From the NCBI GenBank assembly GCA_017541205.1, contig JAFXZO010000083.1, positions 1 to 32,705 of the forward strand: a stretch of 32,705 nucleotides of DNA. Reading direction: 5' to 3'. Shown piece by piece: positions 17,601 through 24,453 of this stretch (position 1 is the stretch's first letter; each line of letters opens with the position of its first letter). The position numbers were made by a program, and so were the translations under genes. The DNA is from Clostridia bacterium (GTDB taxonomy: Bacteria; Bacillota; Clostridia; Christensenellales; Aristaeellaceae). Under the pieces are notes generated by a model that was given only the letters and a program-made list of their open reading frames with translations, was not told the DNA's origin and did not search any database.

Positions 17601-18279
17601 CGAGCTGGCCATGGCCAGGCAGCAGATCCAACTGGGCAATGAAACGATCTTTGCCATCGCCAAGGCCGTCGACGCCAAGGACGAGCGCACCAGCCAGCAT
17701 TCGCAGCGCGTTTCCCAGTATTCGGAAATGATCGGCAGGGCCATGGGGCTGCCGGAAGAAGAATGTGAAAACCTGCGCCGGACCGCCCTGATGCACGACA
17801 TCGGCAAAATCGGCATCCCGGACAGCATCCTGAACAAGCCCGCGCGCCTGACCGACGAGGAATACGGCGTGATGAAGACCCATACCATGCGCGGCGCCGA
17901 GATCCTCAAAGGCTTTACCTTGATCGATCACGTGGTGGAGGGCGCCAAATACCATCATGAACGCTACGACGGCCGGGGCTATCCATCCGGCCTAAAGGGC
18001 GAGGAGATCCCCCTCTTTGGCCGCATCATCGGCGTTGCCGACGCCTTCGACGCCATGACCGCCAACCGCGTATACAGAAAGCAATTGGATTTCAATTTTG
18101 TGCTCGAGGAATTGCACAAAGGCCGCGGAACGCAGTTTGATCCGCAGGTGGCGGATATCATGCTCAAGCTCATCGACGACGGGAAAATCGATTTGAAGGT
18201 CATGTACGGCGTAAAGGATGAGGACGGCGCGGCGCAAAATACGCAGGCCCCGGAAACGGAAAAGGGGGATAAAGCATGA
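14677..18279 (+). CDS. S-component-like / beta-propeller / Y_Y_Y / HD-GYP membrane receptor, cassette 2
   Basis: This is a 1200-residue paralogue of the receptor at 1315, with the same order: S-component-like membrane domain (1-180), signal-peptide-like stretch ending in ASA-QE at about residue 213, propeller repeats (DGILWVGTYAGLYRY; EGRLWIGTNDNGL; QDHLWICTYGSGL), Y_Y_Y, a transmembrane helix near 945-965, and HD-GYP with H1040-D1041 and GRGYP at 1099-1103. The start is a TTG at 14677 with AAGGGGG 8 bases upstream; this gives MKQWK, aligned with MKKWK in copy 1, whereas the nearby ATG at 14670 is out of frame. Between helices of the HD domain, copy 1 has a CFKWWQRRKML segment where this copy has a normal LPEEECENLRR. 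Propeller and HD-GYP parts are strongly conserved between copies. The stop overlaps the next gene (ATGA). Confidence 0.85.
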   Translation: MKQWKAYRFILFIAFCILLNFAGRLFSASLSLPLWLDSFGTVICAYIAGPFCGAVVGLTGNLLYSMINRASWAYAIISIPLGVIVGFAAKKKFLDSLFGTMTISAIASVIAVALSVPLNFLMYGNKTGNIWGDGVIGLLTEWGAPLWAALTVGEFYLEFLDKLLTLMILYGVLCLYKHYKNKKKQGPALPEAGKTACLILALLLCLPAHQASAQEASGFPGSNYNDYVQTVYSSKNGLPCGEANDIAQTNDGILWVGTYAGLYRYNGREFKAMNYDSVRNVNCLFADDEGRLWIGTNDNGLSILINNKIINVVDPSRGLPSYSVRSILQSSDSYYYIGTTASMQVFSLNSGLKTVNTLREVNYADDLSADQTGQVAAVTSDGRLFLLKAGQIVSSLQMTNGKEVFKSCGFAPDGTLYAGTTANHIFLYDVSFGGFQEIGSIDCKSLNSIKDITFLENGEMFVCADNGIGYVEQDGASHKINTNDFNNSIDNMLIDYQGNLWFTSSRLGLLRLAPSAFLDVYSTAGMARRVVNTVVQWQGIYYFGTDKGLDAVNAACSAQITNALTEQLSGIRIRCMMVDEQDHLWICTYGSGLLEIEPDGSQYLYNRDNGSFGNRSRLAVQLSDGTILACGDTGISYIRDHKIIRTIGHSEGLINSMILTAVEMPDHRVLAGTDGDGIAVLTEDGQVEKMLTREDGLSSEVILRMVRDEKADGIFIVTSNGLCYLEADKTIRTLDHFPYFNNYDLWLRDEDTFFVMSSAGIFIVTRDEMLNRSKGINYDLLDSTRGLNSALTANSWNYFNKETGRLFLPCDTGVFIINTNQYQSPTKSYRMMVTAVGQDGRMQRVDNGSPIRVGRNVNKLEIQPEILNYTIQDPYVGFWMEGFDEDWIVMPQSNLSTIVYSNLPIGTYTFHLGVLDMDQTTLISERVYTVVKEKEIYDNAWFIAYMLLVPMIAVAWFTWFVVRTRTQRTLELQQRELAMARQQIQLGNETIFAIAKAVDAKDERTSQHSQRVSQYSEMIGRAMGLPEEECENLRRTALMHDIGKIGIPDSILNKPARLTDEEYGVMKTHTMRGAEILKGFTLIDHVVEGAKYHHERYDGRGYPSGLKGEEIPLFGRIIGVADAFDAMTANRVYRKQLDFNFVLEELHKGRGTQFDPQVADIMLKLIDDGKIDLKVMYGVKDEDGAAQNTQAPETEKGDKA

Positions 18280-19469
18280 AGCGTTATTATGTCATGACGG
18301 TGCTGACGGCGCTTGCGCTGCTGCTGGTCTTCAGCCTGATCTATTCGGTATGGGATGAAAGCCCGTCGCAGGACTCGATCACGGTCGGCTTTCTGTACAG
18401 CGAGGATGAAAGCGTTCCCAACACCTATAATTTCTCTCTGGCCCAGAGCGCGCTGGAAAGCGCCTACGGCGATCAGGTCCATATCCTGGTCAGGAACAAC
18501 GTGCCCAAGACCGGCATGGAAGACCCGGCGCGCGAGCTGATCAAGAAGGGCTGCGCCATCCTCTTTACCAATTCGGACAGCGAGCAGCTTATCGACCTGG
18601 CCCGGAATTATCCCGATGTACAGATTTGTCAGGTTTCCAATTCGGCGGCCAAGGAAAAGGGAGAGCGCCCGGATAACTACCACACCTTTAACGGCAGGAT
18701 CAACGAGGTCCGCTACGTAAGCGGCGTTGCGGCCGGCCTTAAGCTGCAAAGCATGATCGAAAACGGCGAGGCGGAAAAAGAAAACGTCCGCATCGGCTTC
18801 GTCTGCGATTACGCGAACAGCGAAGCGCTTTCGGATGCGACTGCCTTCCTGCTCGGCATCCGTTCCGTGGTTTCGGACGCTTCCATGCTGATCCGCTGCA
18901 CAAGCAAGGGCGGCGGCTACCACAGGGAAATGGAATGCGCCGCGCAGCTGATCGAGGAAGGATGCGTGGTGATTTCCCAGTATTCGGAGACATACGGGCC
19001 CGCCGTCGCCTGCGAAGCCGCCGCGGCGAATAAAAAAGTGATCCACGTCGGCTGCCATCAGAGCATGATCGACCTGGCCCCCACCACCTCGCTCATCAGC
19101 GTGCGCGTCAATTGGACGCCGTATGTGACAGGCGCGGTGAAAGCGGTCATGAACCGAAAATCCATCGAGAGCACCGTGAGCGGCAGGGTCTACGGCGGCA
19201 ACGATATGAGCGGCGGGTTCGATGTGGACTGGGTGCAGGTATTGGAATTGAACCGCCATTTGGCCACCGAGGGCATGGAGGCCCGGATCAATAAGCTGAT
19301 CGACAGCTTCAAAAAAGGCAATGTGGACGTGTTCCGCGGCAATTACACTGGCGTCGACCCTTTCAACTCCTCCCTGAGCATCGATTTGACGCAGGGCTTT
19401 ACGGAAAACAAATCCGCCTCTTACCCCACGTTCCATTATCTCCTGCAAGGCGTGATGACGATCGAATGA
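18276..19469 (+). CDS. Membrane-tethered BMP-family (nucleoside-type) binding protein, cassette 2
   Basis: The 397-residue paralogue of the product at 4963 has a single N-terminal hydrophobic helix (about residues 6-26) without a lipobox Cys, then a type 1 binding-protein fold: TVGFLYSEDESVPNTYNFSL, YHTFNGRINEVRYVSGVAAG, GCVVISQYSETYGPAVACEA, and a late FRGNYTGVDPF block. Its ATG overlaps the receptor stop (ATGA), so translation is coupled and near-equal amounts are expected. Anchoring by an uncleaved helix would keep it on the outer face of the membrane next to the propeller. Relatives bind purine nucleosides; the actual ligand is unknown. The operon ends in a terminator 20 bases downstream. 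Confidence 0.8.
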   Translation: MKRYYVMTVLTALALLLVFSLIYSVWDESPSQDSITVGFLYSEDESVPNTYNFSLAQSALESAYGDQVHILVRNNVPKTGMEDPARELIKKGCAILFTNSDSEQLIDLARNYPDVQICQVSNSAAKEKGERPDNYHTFNGRINEVRYVSGVAAGLKLQSMIENGEAEKENVRIGFVCDYANSEALSDATAFLLGIRSVVSDASMLIRCTSKGGGYHREMECAAQLIEEGCVVISQYSETYGPAVACEAAAANKKVIHVGCHQSMIDLAPTTSLISVRVNWTPYVTGAVKAVMNRKSIESTVSGRVYGGNDMSGGFDVDWVQVLELNRHLATEGMEARINKLIDSFKKGNVDVFRGNYTGVDPFNSSLSIDLTQGFTENKSASYPTFHYLLQGVMTIE

Positions 19470-19489
19470 GCCGACCGTCCTTCCATAAG

Positions 19490-19518
19490 AAAAAGCCGCC
19501 CGGCTGGGCGGTTTTTTG
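19490..19518. terminator. Bidirectional terminator between convergent genes
   Basis: A-rich flank, GCCGCCC/GGGCGGT stem with GGCT loop, then TTTTTT. It has a T-run on the + strand and an A-run giving T on the - strand, so it ends both cassette 2 and the convergent acetyltransferase gene. Confidence 0.85.
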
Positions 19519-19529
19519 CTGTCTGTCCG

Positions 19530-20510
19530 TTATGTCCTGCTGATTTTCTTGAACAGCCGGGCGTTCCAGAAGGACATGTCCAGTTCGTCCAGATAAAAGT
19601 GGAAGATCGCTTTCCAGTTTTTTGTCGCCGTACTGAGCATCAGATACTCCGCTTCATCGGCGACCGCCTTTTCCGCGCAGGCAAAGAGGCTGCGGCCGAT
19701 GCCCCGGGAGCGGTATTCCGGCCTGACGTACAATTCTTCCACTTCAAAATACGGCGTCCCGTCCGGCATGACGGAGGAAGCTTTTTCCGATTTCTGCACG
19801 CGCCCGAACAGATACCCGACGGTCTTTCCCTGATCCTTCGCCAAAAAGATGCGGTTCCCCTCGATATCCGCCTTTTCATTCTTCCGGTAGCCATAGCAGC
19901 TTTGTTCCGCTTCCCAATCGGCGGACAAGCGGATCAGCGTATCCAGCGCCTCCTGCGTCAAAACCGTTTCCTGCACAGATACGGAAACCGGGCTTTTCCA
20001 TATATTCCTGACGATGTCTCTTTCCTCGCCCTGATACTGGCCGCGGCCGCGAAACAGGAGCAGAAAGCCGCATTTTTCCATCACGCGGACGGACGCGGCG
20101 TTTTCCGCCAGGCAGATCCCAAAGATTTCCGAAAGCCCGTGCTCCTTCGCCATGGCCGGCAAAAAGGCGCGGACGGCCTCCGTCGCGTAGCCCTTTCCCG
20201 TATGCTTTTTGGCGATATGATAGCCGATTTCCCAGCCTTCCTCCACCGGGACCAACTGCACATAGCCGATGTTCTCCCCGGACCTGAGCAGCACCGGATA
20301 CACGAAGGGCCCCTCCGTGCCGCCGTATTGGCCGATCAGATAATCCACCGTCTCCTGCGCTTCCTCGACCGAATCAAACACCTCGTCCGGCACAAAGCGG
20401 CGGTTATCCTCGTCCAGCGAATTCTCATGAACGTCCTGCGCCATATCGTGCGTAAACTCGCGGATGACGAGGCGTTCCGTTTCGATCTTCTCTTTGTCTT
20501 TGGTGATCAT
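19530..20510 (-). CDS. Tandem GNAT acetyltransferase (two fused domains)
   Basis: The start is the ATG at 20510 (MITKDKEKIETERLVIREF) with GAGGGG 8 bases upstream; the longer frame reads back through a hairpin and is rejected. The 326-residue product has two acetyltransferase domains. Residues of about 8-165 are RimJ/RimL-like (TERLVIREF; IGYHIAKKHTGKGYATEAV; ASVRVMEKCGF). Residues of about 180-326 are a second GNAT (FEVEELYVRPEYRSRGIGRSLF, with the acetyl-CoA loop RSRGIG). Each has an intact cofactor motif. Substrates are not evident; RimJ/L-like domains often modify protein N-termini or antibiotics. It is the last host gene before the integrated element. Confidence 0.85.
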   Translation of the reverse strand: MITKDKEKIETERLVIREFTHDMAQDVHENSLDEDNRRFVPDEVFDSVEEAQETVDYLIGQYGGTEGPFVYPVLLRSGENIGYVQLVPVEEGWEIGYHIAKKHTGKGYATEAVRAFLPAMAKEHGLSEIFGICLAENAASVRVMEKCGFLLLFRGRGQYQGEERDIVRNIWKSPVSVSVQETVLTQEALDTLIRLSADWEAEQSCYGYRKNEKADIEGNRIFLAKDQGKTVGYLFGRVQKSEKASSVMPDGTPYFEVEELYVRPEYRSRGIGRSLFACAEKAVADEAEYLMLSTATKNWKAIFHFYLDELDMSFWNARLFKKISRT

Positions 20511-20537
20511 GATTATCCCCTCTTTCCCATGCAGAAA

Positions 20538-20567
20538 CGAAAACGCCAGAGCCCTCTGACGTTTTCG
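20538..20567 (-). terminator. Strong 14-bp hairpin at the host side of the prophage junction
   Basis: The arms CGAAAACGCCAGAG and CTCTGACGTTTTCG pair with a single mismatch around a 2-base loop. A-rich and T-rich flanks make it terminator-like in either direction. It lies 28 bases before the acetyltransferase start codon, so it either ends transcription coming from the integrated element or attenuates the acetyltransferase gene. Confidence 0.55.
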
Positions 20568-20682
20568 CATGCAGATCTATTTTATTCCATGGGTTTCATC
20601 GTCGGGATTAGACTTTTGGCATCCAAAACAGTCGATTTTTGTGCATTATTCACTAAAATCGCCTCATTTCTTTAATATAATG

Positions 20683-20734
20683 CCACATAAGTCCACATAA
20701 CCCAACCGGCATCTGTGGTAAATTCTGTGGTAAA
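20683..20734. repeat. Paired short direct repeats beside int (candidate arm-type sites)
   Basis: CCACATAA occurs at 20683-20690 and 20693-20700; TCTGTGGTAAA occurs at 20712-20722 and 20724-20734, the last touching the integrase stop codon. Tn916-type integrases bind 11-bp direct repeats near the element ends through their N-terminal domain, so these pairs are good candidates for such sites. This is inference from position and repeat length. Confidence 0.45.
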
Positions 20735-20735
20735 A

Positions 20736-21998
20736 TCAGAAGAGATCCGTCATCGCTTCGAGACGGGCGAAGCTGGCCTTCTTCCGATCGGTGTTGGATT
20801 CGTTGTAGATATCCATCGTGGTGGAAATATCCGCGTGCCCCATGATCTCCTGAATGAGCTTCAGATCGCGCTCCCGTTCGCACAAACGAGTGCAAAACGT
20901 ATGCCTGAGCTGATGCACACTGAACTTGGGGATGAGGAGCGGTTCGCGCTCTTCCTTCTTCGCGGCCTCGGCTTCCTCCGAATTGTGATCCTCCACAATC
21001 CTTGCGATAGCGCGGTTCACGCAATGCGGGCTGAGTACCGTTCCGAAGCGGTTCTGCCAGATGAATCCGCAGTAACCGTCCACAATGTCCTGACAGAATC
21101 CGGTCTTTTCCTGCCGCATGTACTCATTTTGAAGTTCACGGCGAACGTTCTGGAACATTGGGATCACCCGGATTCCGCTGCGGGTCTTCGGCGTAGTGAT
21201 GTGAAACTCCACTTTGCCGCTGTCCTGCAAACGGTAAATCAGGTTGTGGTTGATGGAAATGACGTTCTCCTTCCAAAGCACGTCTTCCCATCGAAGTCCA
21301 AGCATTTCCCCCACGCGGCAGCCGGTACCGAGCAGACAGGCAAACAGCGGGTTCCAATGCTTATACACATCACTTGTTTCCACATAAGCCATAAAGGCCC
21401 GCTGCTGCTCTTCTGTCAGGGCGTGACGTTTCGGCTTCTCCCAATCGTTGGAACGCTTGAGTTCGGCCATGATGCCGTCGGTAGGGTTGATACGGATCAG
21501 TCCATCCCGCATAGCGATCGTGAATACCGGATGCAGAATGGTGTGTACGATCTCGACGCTGTTCGGCTTGAATCCCAAATCGTGAATCAGGTGATTGAAG
21601 AACTTCTTCATCGTGCTATACTTGATAGACACGATACTCAGGCTTCCAATCTCATTCCGCACGTATTTATCATACATGTACCGATAATTGGTGCGGGTGG
21701 ACTGTTTCAGTTCCGGCTTGTTTTCGATGTAGTCGTCCCACCGTCCGTTCAATGTCGCCTTCTGTTGAGTCAGAAGTCCGTCCTGAACGTCTCTGATGAT
21801 ATCGCATTCCATCTCCCGCAGGCTCGTGCAGTTGCGTTTTCCTTCGGGCACCGGGTCTGTTACTGTGAGCCGCCACGAATAGAAGCTCTTTCGTTCGCCG
21901 TTGATATCGTAATATCGGAATTCGTACCGTCCATCGGGCTTTTGAATCTCTCCGTCTCTGAGAATCCGGCCCTTGTTGTCTTTTCTCTTGGTCGACAT
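20736..21998 (-). CDS. int: Tyrosine recombinase (Tn916-type integrase)
   Basis: The start is the ATG at 21998 with AAGGAGG upstream. The 420-residue product has an N-terminal arm-binding domain like Tn916 Int (KRKDNKGRILRDGE; DGRYEFRYYD), a SAM-like core-binding domain (about residues 90-190), and a catalytic domain with every expected residue: Arg in GTGCRVGEMLGL, Lys in TPKTRSGIR, HQLRHTF (HxxR), GHADISTT, and the nucleophile Tyr in MDIYNES. It catalyses integration and excision of the element. The gene is the last of the element, oriented towards the host junction, with Xis about 100 bases upstream. Transcription of int from the lysis genes is possible, because no terminator was seen between them. 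Confidence 0.93.
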   Translation of the reverse strand: MSTKRKDNKGRILRDGEIQKPDGRYEFRYYDINGERKSFYSWRLTVTDPVPEGKRNCTSLREMECDIIRDVQDGLLTQQKATLNGRWDDYIENKPELKQSTRTNYRYMYDKYVRNEIGSLSIVSIKYSTMKKFFNHLIHDLGFKPNSVEIVHTILHPVFTIAMRDGLIRINPTDGIMAELKRSNDWEKPKRHALTEEQQRAFMAYVETSDVYKHWNPLFACLLGTGCRVGEMLGLRWEDVLWKENVISINHNLIYRLQDSGKVEFHITTPKTRSGIRVIPMFQNVRRELQNEYMRQEKTGFCQDIVDGYCGFIWQNRFGTVLSPHCVNRAIARIVEDHNSEEAEAAKKEEREPLLIPKFSVHQLRHTFCTRLCERERDLKLIQEIMGHADISTTMDIYNESNTDRKKASFARLEAMTDLF

Positions 21999-22099
21999 GG
22001 CTTCCTCCTTTTCCAGAGTCGCCACGTTGCCAAGAACCTCTCTGACCAGCATAGTATAACATAAATCGGCGAGGTTCTCAACTATCGCGGCGAAAAATA

Positions 22100-22300
22100 T
22101 CACAGAGTATTGAGCGAATCGATGAATTGTTCAAACTTTTTGCGTTTAATACTGGCATGGGTCTGGTTCCACAACACCCAGTCAGCCGTTTTGTGCTGGT
22201 TGATGAGCTTACGCAGCCGATTGATGCCGATGTGAAAATATAACGCGGCCTCTTCGACGGACAAAACGTATTTTTCGCAAACCGGTATCTTGATCTCCAC
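22100..22300 (-). CDS. xis: Excisionase (Tn916 Xis-like)
   Basis: The 66-residue product uses a GTG start at 22300 preceded by GGAGGTG. It aligns by eye with Tn916 Xis along its length: IPVCEKYVLSVEEAALYF (winged-helix start), IGINRLRKL, ADWVLWN and a basic end, IKRKKFEQFID. The family bends attachment-site DNA and steers Int towards excision. It sits between holin and int. Placing xis directly after the lysis genes and before int is consistent with a late-region-adjacent integration module. Confidence 0.85.
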   Translation of the reverse strand: MEIKIPVCEKYVLSVEEAALYFHIGINRLRKLINQHKTADWVLWNQTHASIKRKKFEQFIDSLNTL

Positions 22301-22378
22301 AAATTCACCTCCAAAGTCGAAAAACCAAAAGGGAAAGCGCCCGCCGCGTGGACGAGCGCTCTTCCTTGCAAATATCAA

Positions 22379-22600
22379 TCAGTCCTCGTCAGCCATCACA
22401 GCGTTTTCTTTCTTGTACTGCGCCGTGCTGATGCCCAGGATCACACCCAGAAAGGTGTCTACGGCGGTGATCGTACCAACCACCTGCTCGCCGTAGGGAA
22501 AGTTCCAGATGCCCGCCAGCGCGAAATATAACGTACCAAGGGCAGGAAGCAGGAACTGCGCGACCCACTTGAGCGTATCGTAAGTCTTGTTGCTAAGCAT
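22379..22600 (-). CDS. Phage holin (Dp-1 type)
   Basis: The 73-residue product begins MLSNKTYDTLKWVAQFLLPALG and has two hydrophobic segments (about residues 9-30 and 38-57) separated by a NFPYGEQVVGTI turn, then a charged tail ending DED. The KTYD.LKW...LPALG...IW..PYG..VVGTI.A pattern is that of the Phage_holin_Dp1 family. Holins form membrane lesions that release or activate the endolysin. It lies 15 bases downstream of another small membrane protein and follows the endolysin gene, making a standard lysis cassette. Confidence 0.85.
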   Translation of the reverse strand: MLSNKTYDTLKWVAQFLLPALGTLYFALAGIWNFPYGEQVVGTITAVDTFLGVILGISTAQYKKENAVMADED

Positions 22601-22615
22601 GGCAAATCATCCTTT

Positions 22616-22915
22616 CTATCCTTTGATGGGAAGTCGATCAATTTCTTGCATTACTCGTTTGGCTGATCCATTGCCACCCATCTTCTCATAGGGTTTATAC
22701 AAATATTCGTACAGGTTTTCGTATTCGTCATGGGTTATATAGCCCCGCTCGATATAATTCATACCTAAGTACAGAATTCGGTCATGAGCTAATCCGATCA
22801 GCACCTGTGTGCGAATGTCTTTCTTTTCGGATCGCTTTACGAGCCAAGCCCAAAAACCAGAAGAAGCCATCACGGCAGTGAAAGCCCCAACCAGGATTTG
22901 TAACCATACAGGCAT
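22616..22915 (-). CDS. Small phage membrane protein, possible second lysis component
   Basis: The 99-residue product has one N-terminal membrane helix (MPVWLQILVGAFTAVMASSG, residues 1-27) and a soluble tail rich in charged residues (SEKKDIRTQVLIGLAHDRIL; YIERGYITHDEYENLYEYLY). Proteins of this design are common between endolysin and holin in Firmicute siphophages and are usually left unnamed; a holin-like or regulator-of-lysis role is inferred from position only. It starts 2 bases after the endolysin stop. Confidence 0.6.
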   Translation of the reverse strand: MPVWLQILVGAFTAVMASSGFWAWLVKRSEKKDIRTQVLIGLAHDRILYLGMNYIERGYITHDEYENLYEYLYKPYEKMGGNGSAKRVMQEIDRLPIKG

Positions 22916-22917
22916 GT

Positions 22918-24453
22918 TTATTCCTCCTTAACCTTGGAGTAGTTGGGCGATACCCACGCGATGCGTTTCTCCATACGGATCGCGTGCCAGCCGGTGGCAG
23001 GAGATGTGGCCACCCACTCGAAAGTATCACCCTTGTGAACATGCCCGGTCGTGTCATACTGCTGGGCATCGCCGATACGCGCGTTCACAGAATCGCCGGT
23101 AATGGTAACGACTTTGGTTCCGGACGGAAACGCGGGTTCATCCTCAATGGGCGCTTCGTCGGCCCCGGTCAAAGCCTTCAGCGTATCCGCGTTTACGGTT
23201 CCGGTAACGGTCAGGCCCTTGTCGGTCTGAAAGGCCTTCACGGCAGCCAGGGTCTTAGAGCCGAAATCTCCGTCCGCACCATACTTGCCCAGGTCGTAAC
23301 CCTTTTCAAGCAGCAGTTTCTGAAGCTCGGTCACGTCCTCGCCTTTGTCGCCCTTCGTCAGTTCTCGGTCGCCCAGCTTGTAGGTAACGATCTCCACAGC
23401 GCCTTCGACATAGTTCAGCATGGACGCGGGAAGCTGGCCCCAGTTCGTCCACTTGCCGGAAGTGACCTTCGCTTTGACGCAGTCGTAGTTAAAGCCCTTC
23501 ATCTCGACCGTATAGCCTTCGCCGACATACACGCCGATGTGTCCGTCTTTCCATACGACCAGGCCGGGAACATCCGGAATGGTGCTGATGGGGCCGGTCT
23601 TGACGCACAGCTTGTACATACCGTTGGCGCTCTTGTCAGGGCAGTTGTTCGCTCCGTACTTCTTCGTACCGTCCAACTTTCCGCTGAGCCAGAAGAAGGC
23701 CTTAATCAGGCCGACGCAGTCAGCGCACATCTTACCATCGGAAATATCCTTCTTGTATCCGCTTTCACGGGCCGCGGTATAGTGGCTCGGATATTGGTTC
23801 TTCTTGCTGTTATACAGACTGGTCGTGCACTTGTAACCACAGGTGCCGTACCAGTACACCCATTTCGCGGCGTACACAGCAAGGCAAAACGCCGCCAAAT
23901 CCAGATTCGTGAACATGGAATTGTCGCTCCCTTCTGCTTTCTGCGGCGCAGGCTGCACGGCATAAGCATCATAGTATTTCTGGCCATACTTCGCTCGCGC
24001 CATTTTGACGGAGTCGCCTTGGTTTTTCGGCTTCTCGTAATTGAGCAGCACGGCGTCCGAAGCCTCCTGAACGGATGTGGCGGCGATCAAGGTCTTAAGT
24101 ACGGACTTATAGCTGCCAAGCTCTTTCCACAGAAATTCCAGCTGCATTTCCAGATCGCCGATGGATGTTCCCTTCTCCCTGGCGAAAGCCAGAAGGTTCT
24201 GCTTGCGGGTCCAGTACGTCCATTGGGCCAGGCCATAGCCAGCGGCATCCTTGACGAAGTTCGTATAGGTACCGTCATCGACAGCTTTGGTGTAACTGTC
24301 GTCCGTCATGCCGAGCTTCTTTTCATAGGTGCCTTGAAGGTTGGTGGGTTTCAGCGCCGATTCGGCGTACAGATTGCCCATCAGCCCGGCCACGCCGAAA
24401 GCATTGCCGATTCTTTCCCATAGGAAGTCCCAGATCCGTTTCTCATTGGCCAT
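22918..24453 (-). CDS. Four-domain endolysin (tail-lysozyme + NlpC/P60 + PG-binding + SH3)
   Basis: The start is the ATG at 24453, with AAGGAGG 8-10 bases upstream; it overlaps the RT gene end by 11 bases. The 511 residues comprise: a tail-tip lysozyme-like domain (about 1-160; VAGLMGNLYAES, then GYGLAQWTYWTRK); an NlpC/P60-like amidase/endopeptidase domain (about 185-385) with catalytic Cys in CADCVGLIK (C246) and His in GHIGVYVG (H305); a PG_binding_1 domain (about 395-455; GDKGEDVTELQKLLLEKGYD); and a bacterial SH3 domain at the C-terminus (GDSVNARIGDAQ). It would cut both glycan and peptide bonds of host peptidoglycan during lysis. It is coupled to the DGR reverse transcriptase, so RT and endolysin probably share a late transcript. 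Confidence 0.88.
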   Translation of the reverse strand: MANEKRIWDFLWERIGNAFGVAGLMGNLYAESALKPTNLQGTYEKKLGMTDDSYTKAVDDGTYTNFVKDAAGYGLAQWTYWTRKQNLLAFAREKGTSIGDLEMQLEFLWKELGSYKSVLKTLIAATSVQEASDAVLLNYEKPKNQGDSVKMARAKYGQKYYDAYAVQPAPQKAEGSDNSMFTNLDLAAFCLAVYAAKWVYWYGTCGYKCTTSLYNSKKNQYPSHYTAARESGYKKDISDGKMCADCVGLIKAFFWLSGKLDGTKKYGANNCPDKSANGMYKLCVKTGPISTIPDVPGLVVWKDGHIGVYVGEGYTVEMKGFNYDCVKAKVTSGKWTNWGQLPASMLNYVEGAVEIVTYKLGDRELTKGDKGEDVTELQKLLLEKGYDLGKYGADGDFGSKTLAAVKAFQTDKGLTVTGTVNADTLKALTGADEAPIEDEPAFPSGTKVVTITGDSVNARIGDAQQYDTTGHVHKGDTFEWVATSPATGWHAIRMEKRIAWVSPNYSKVKEE

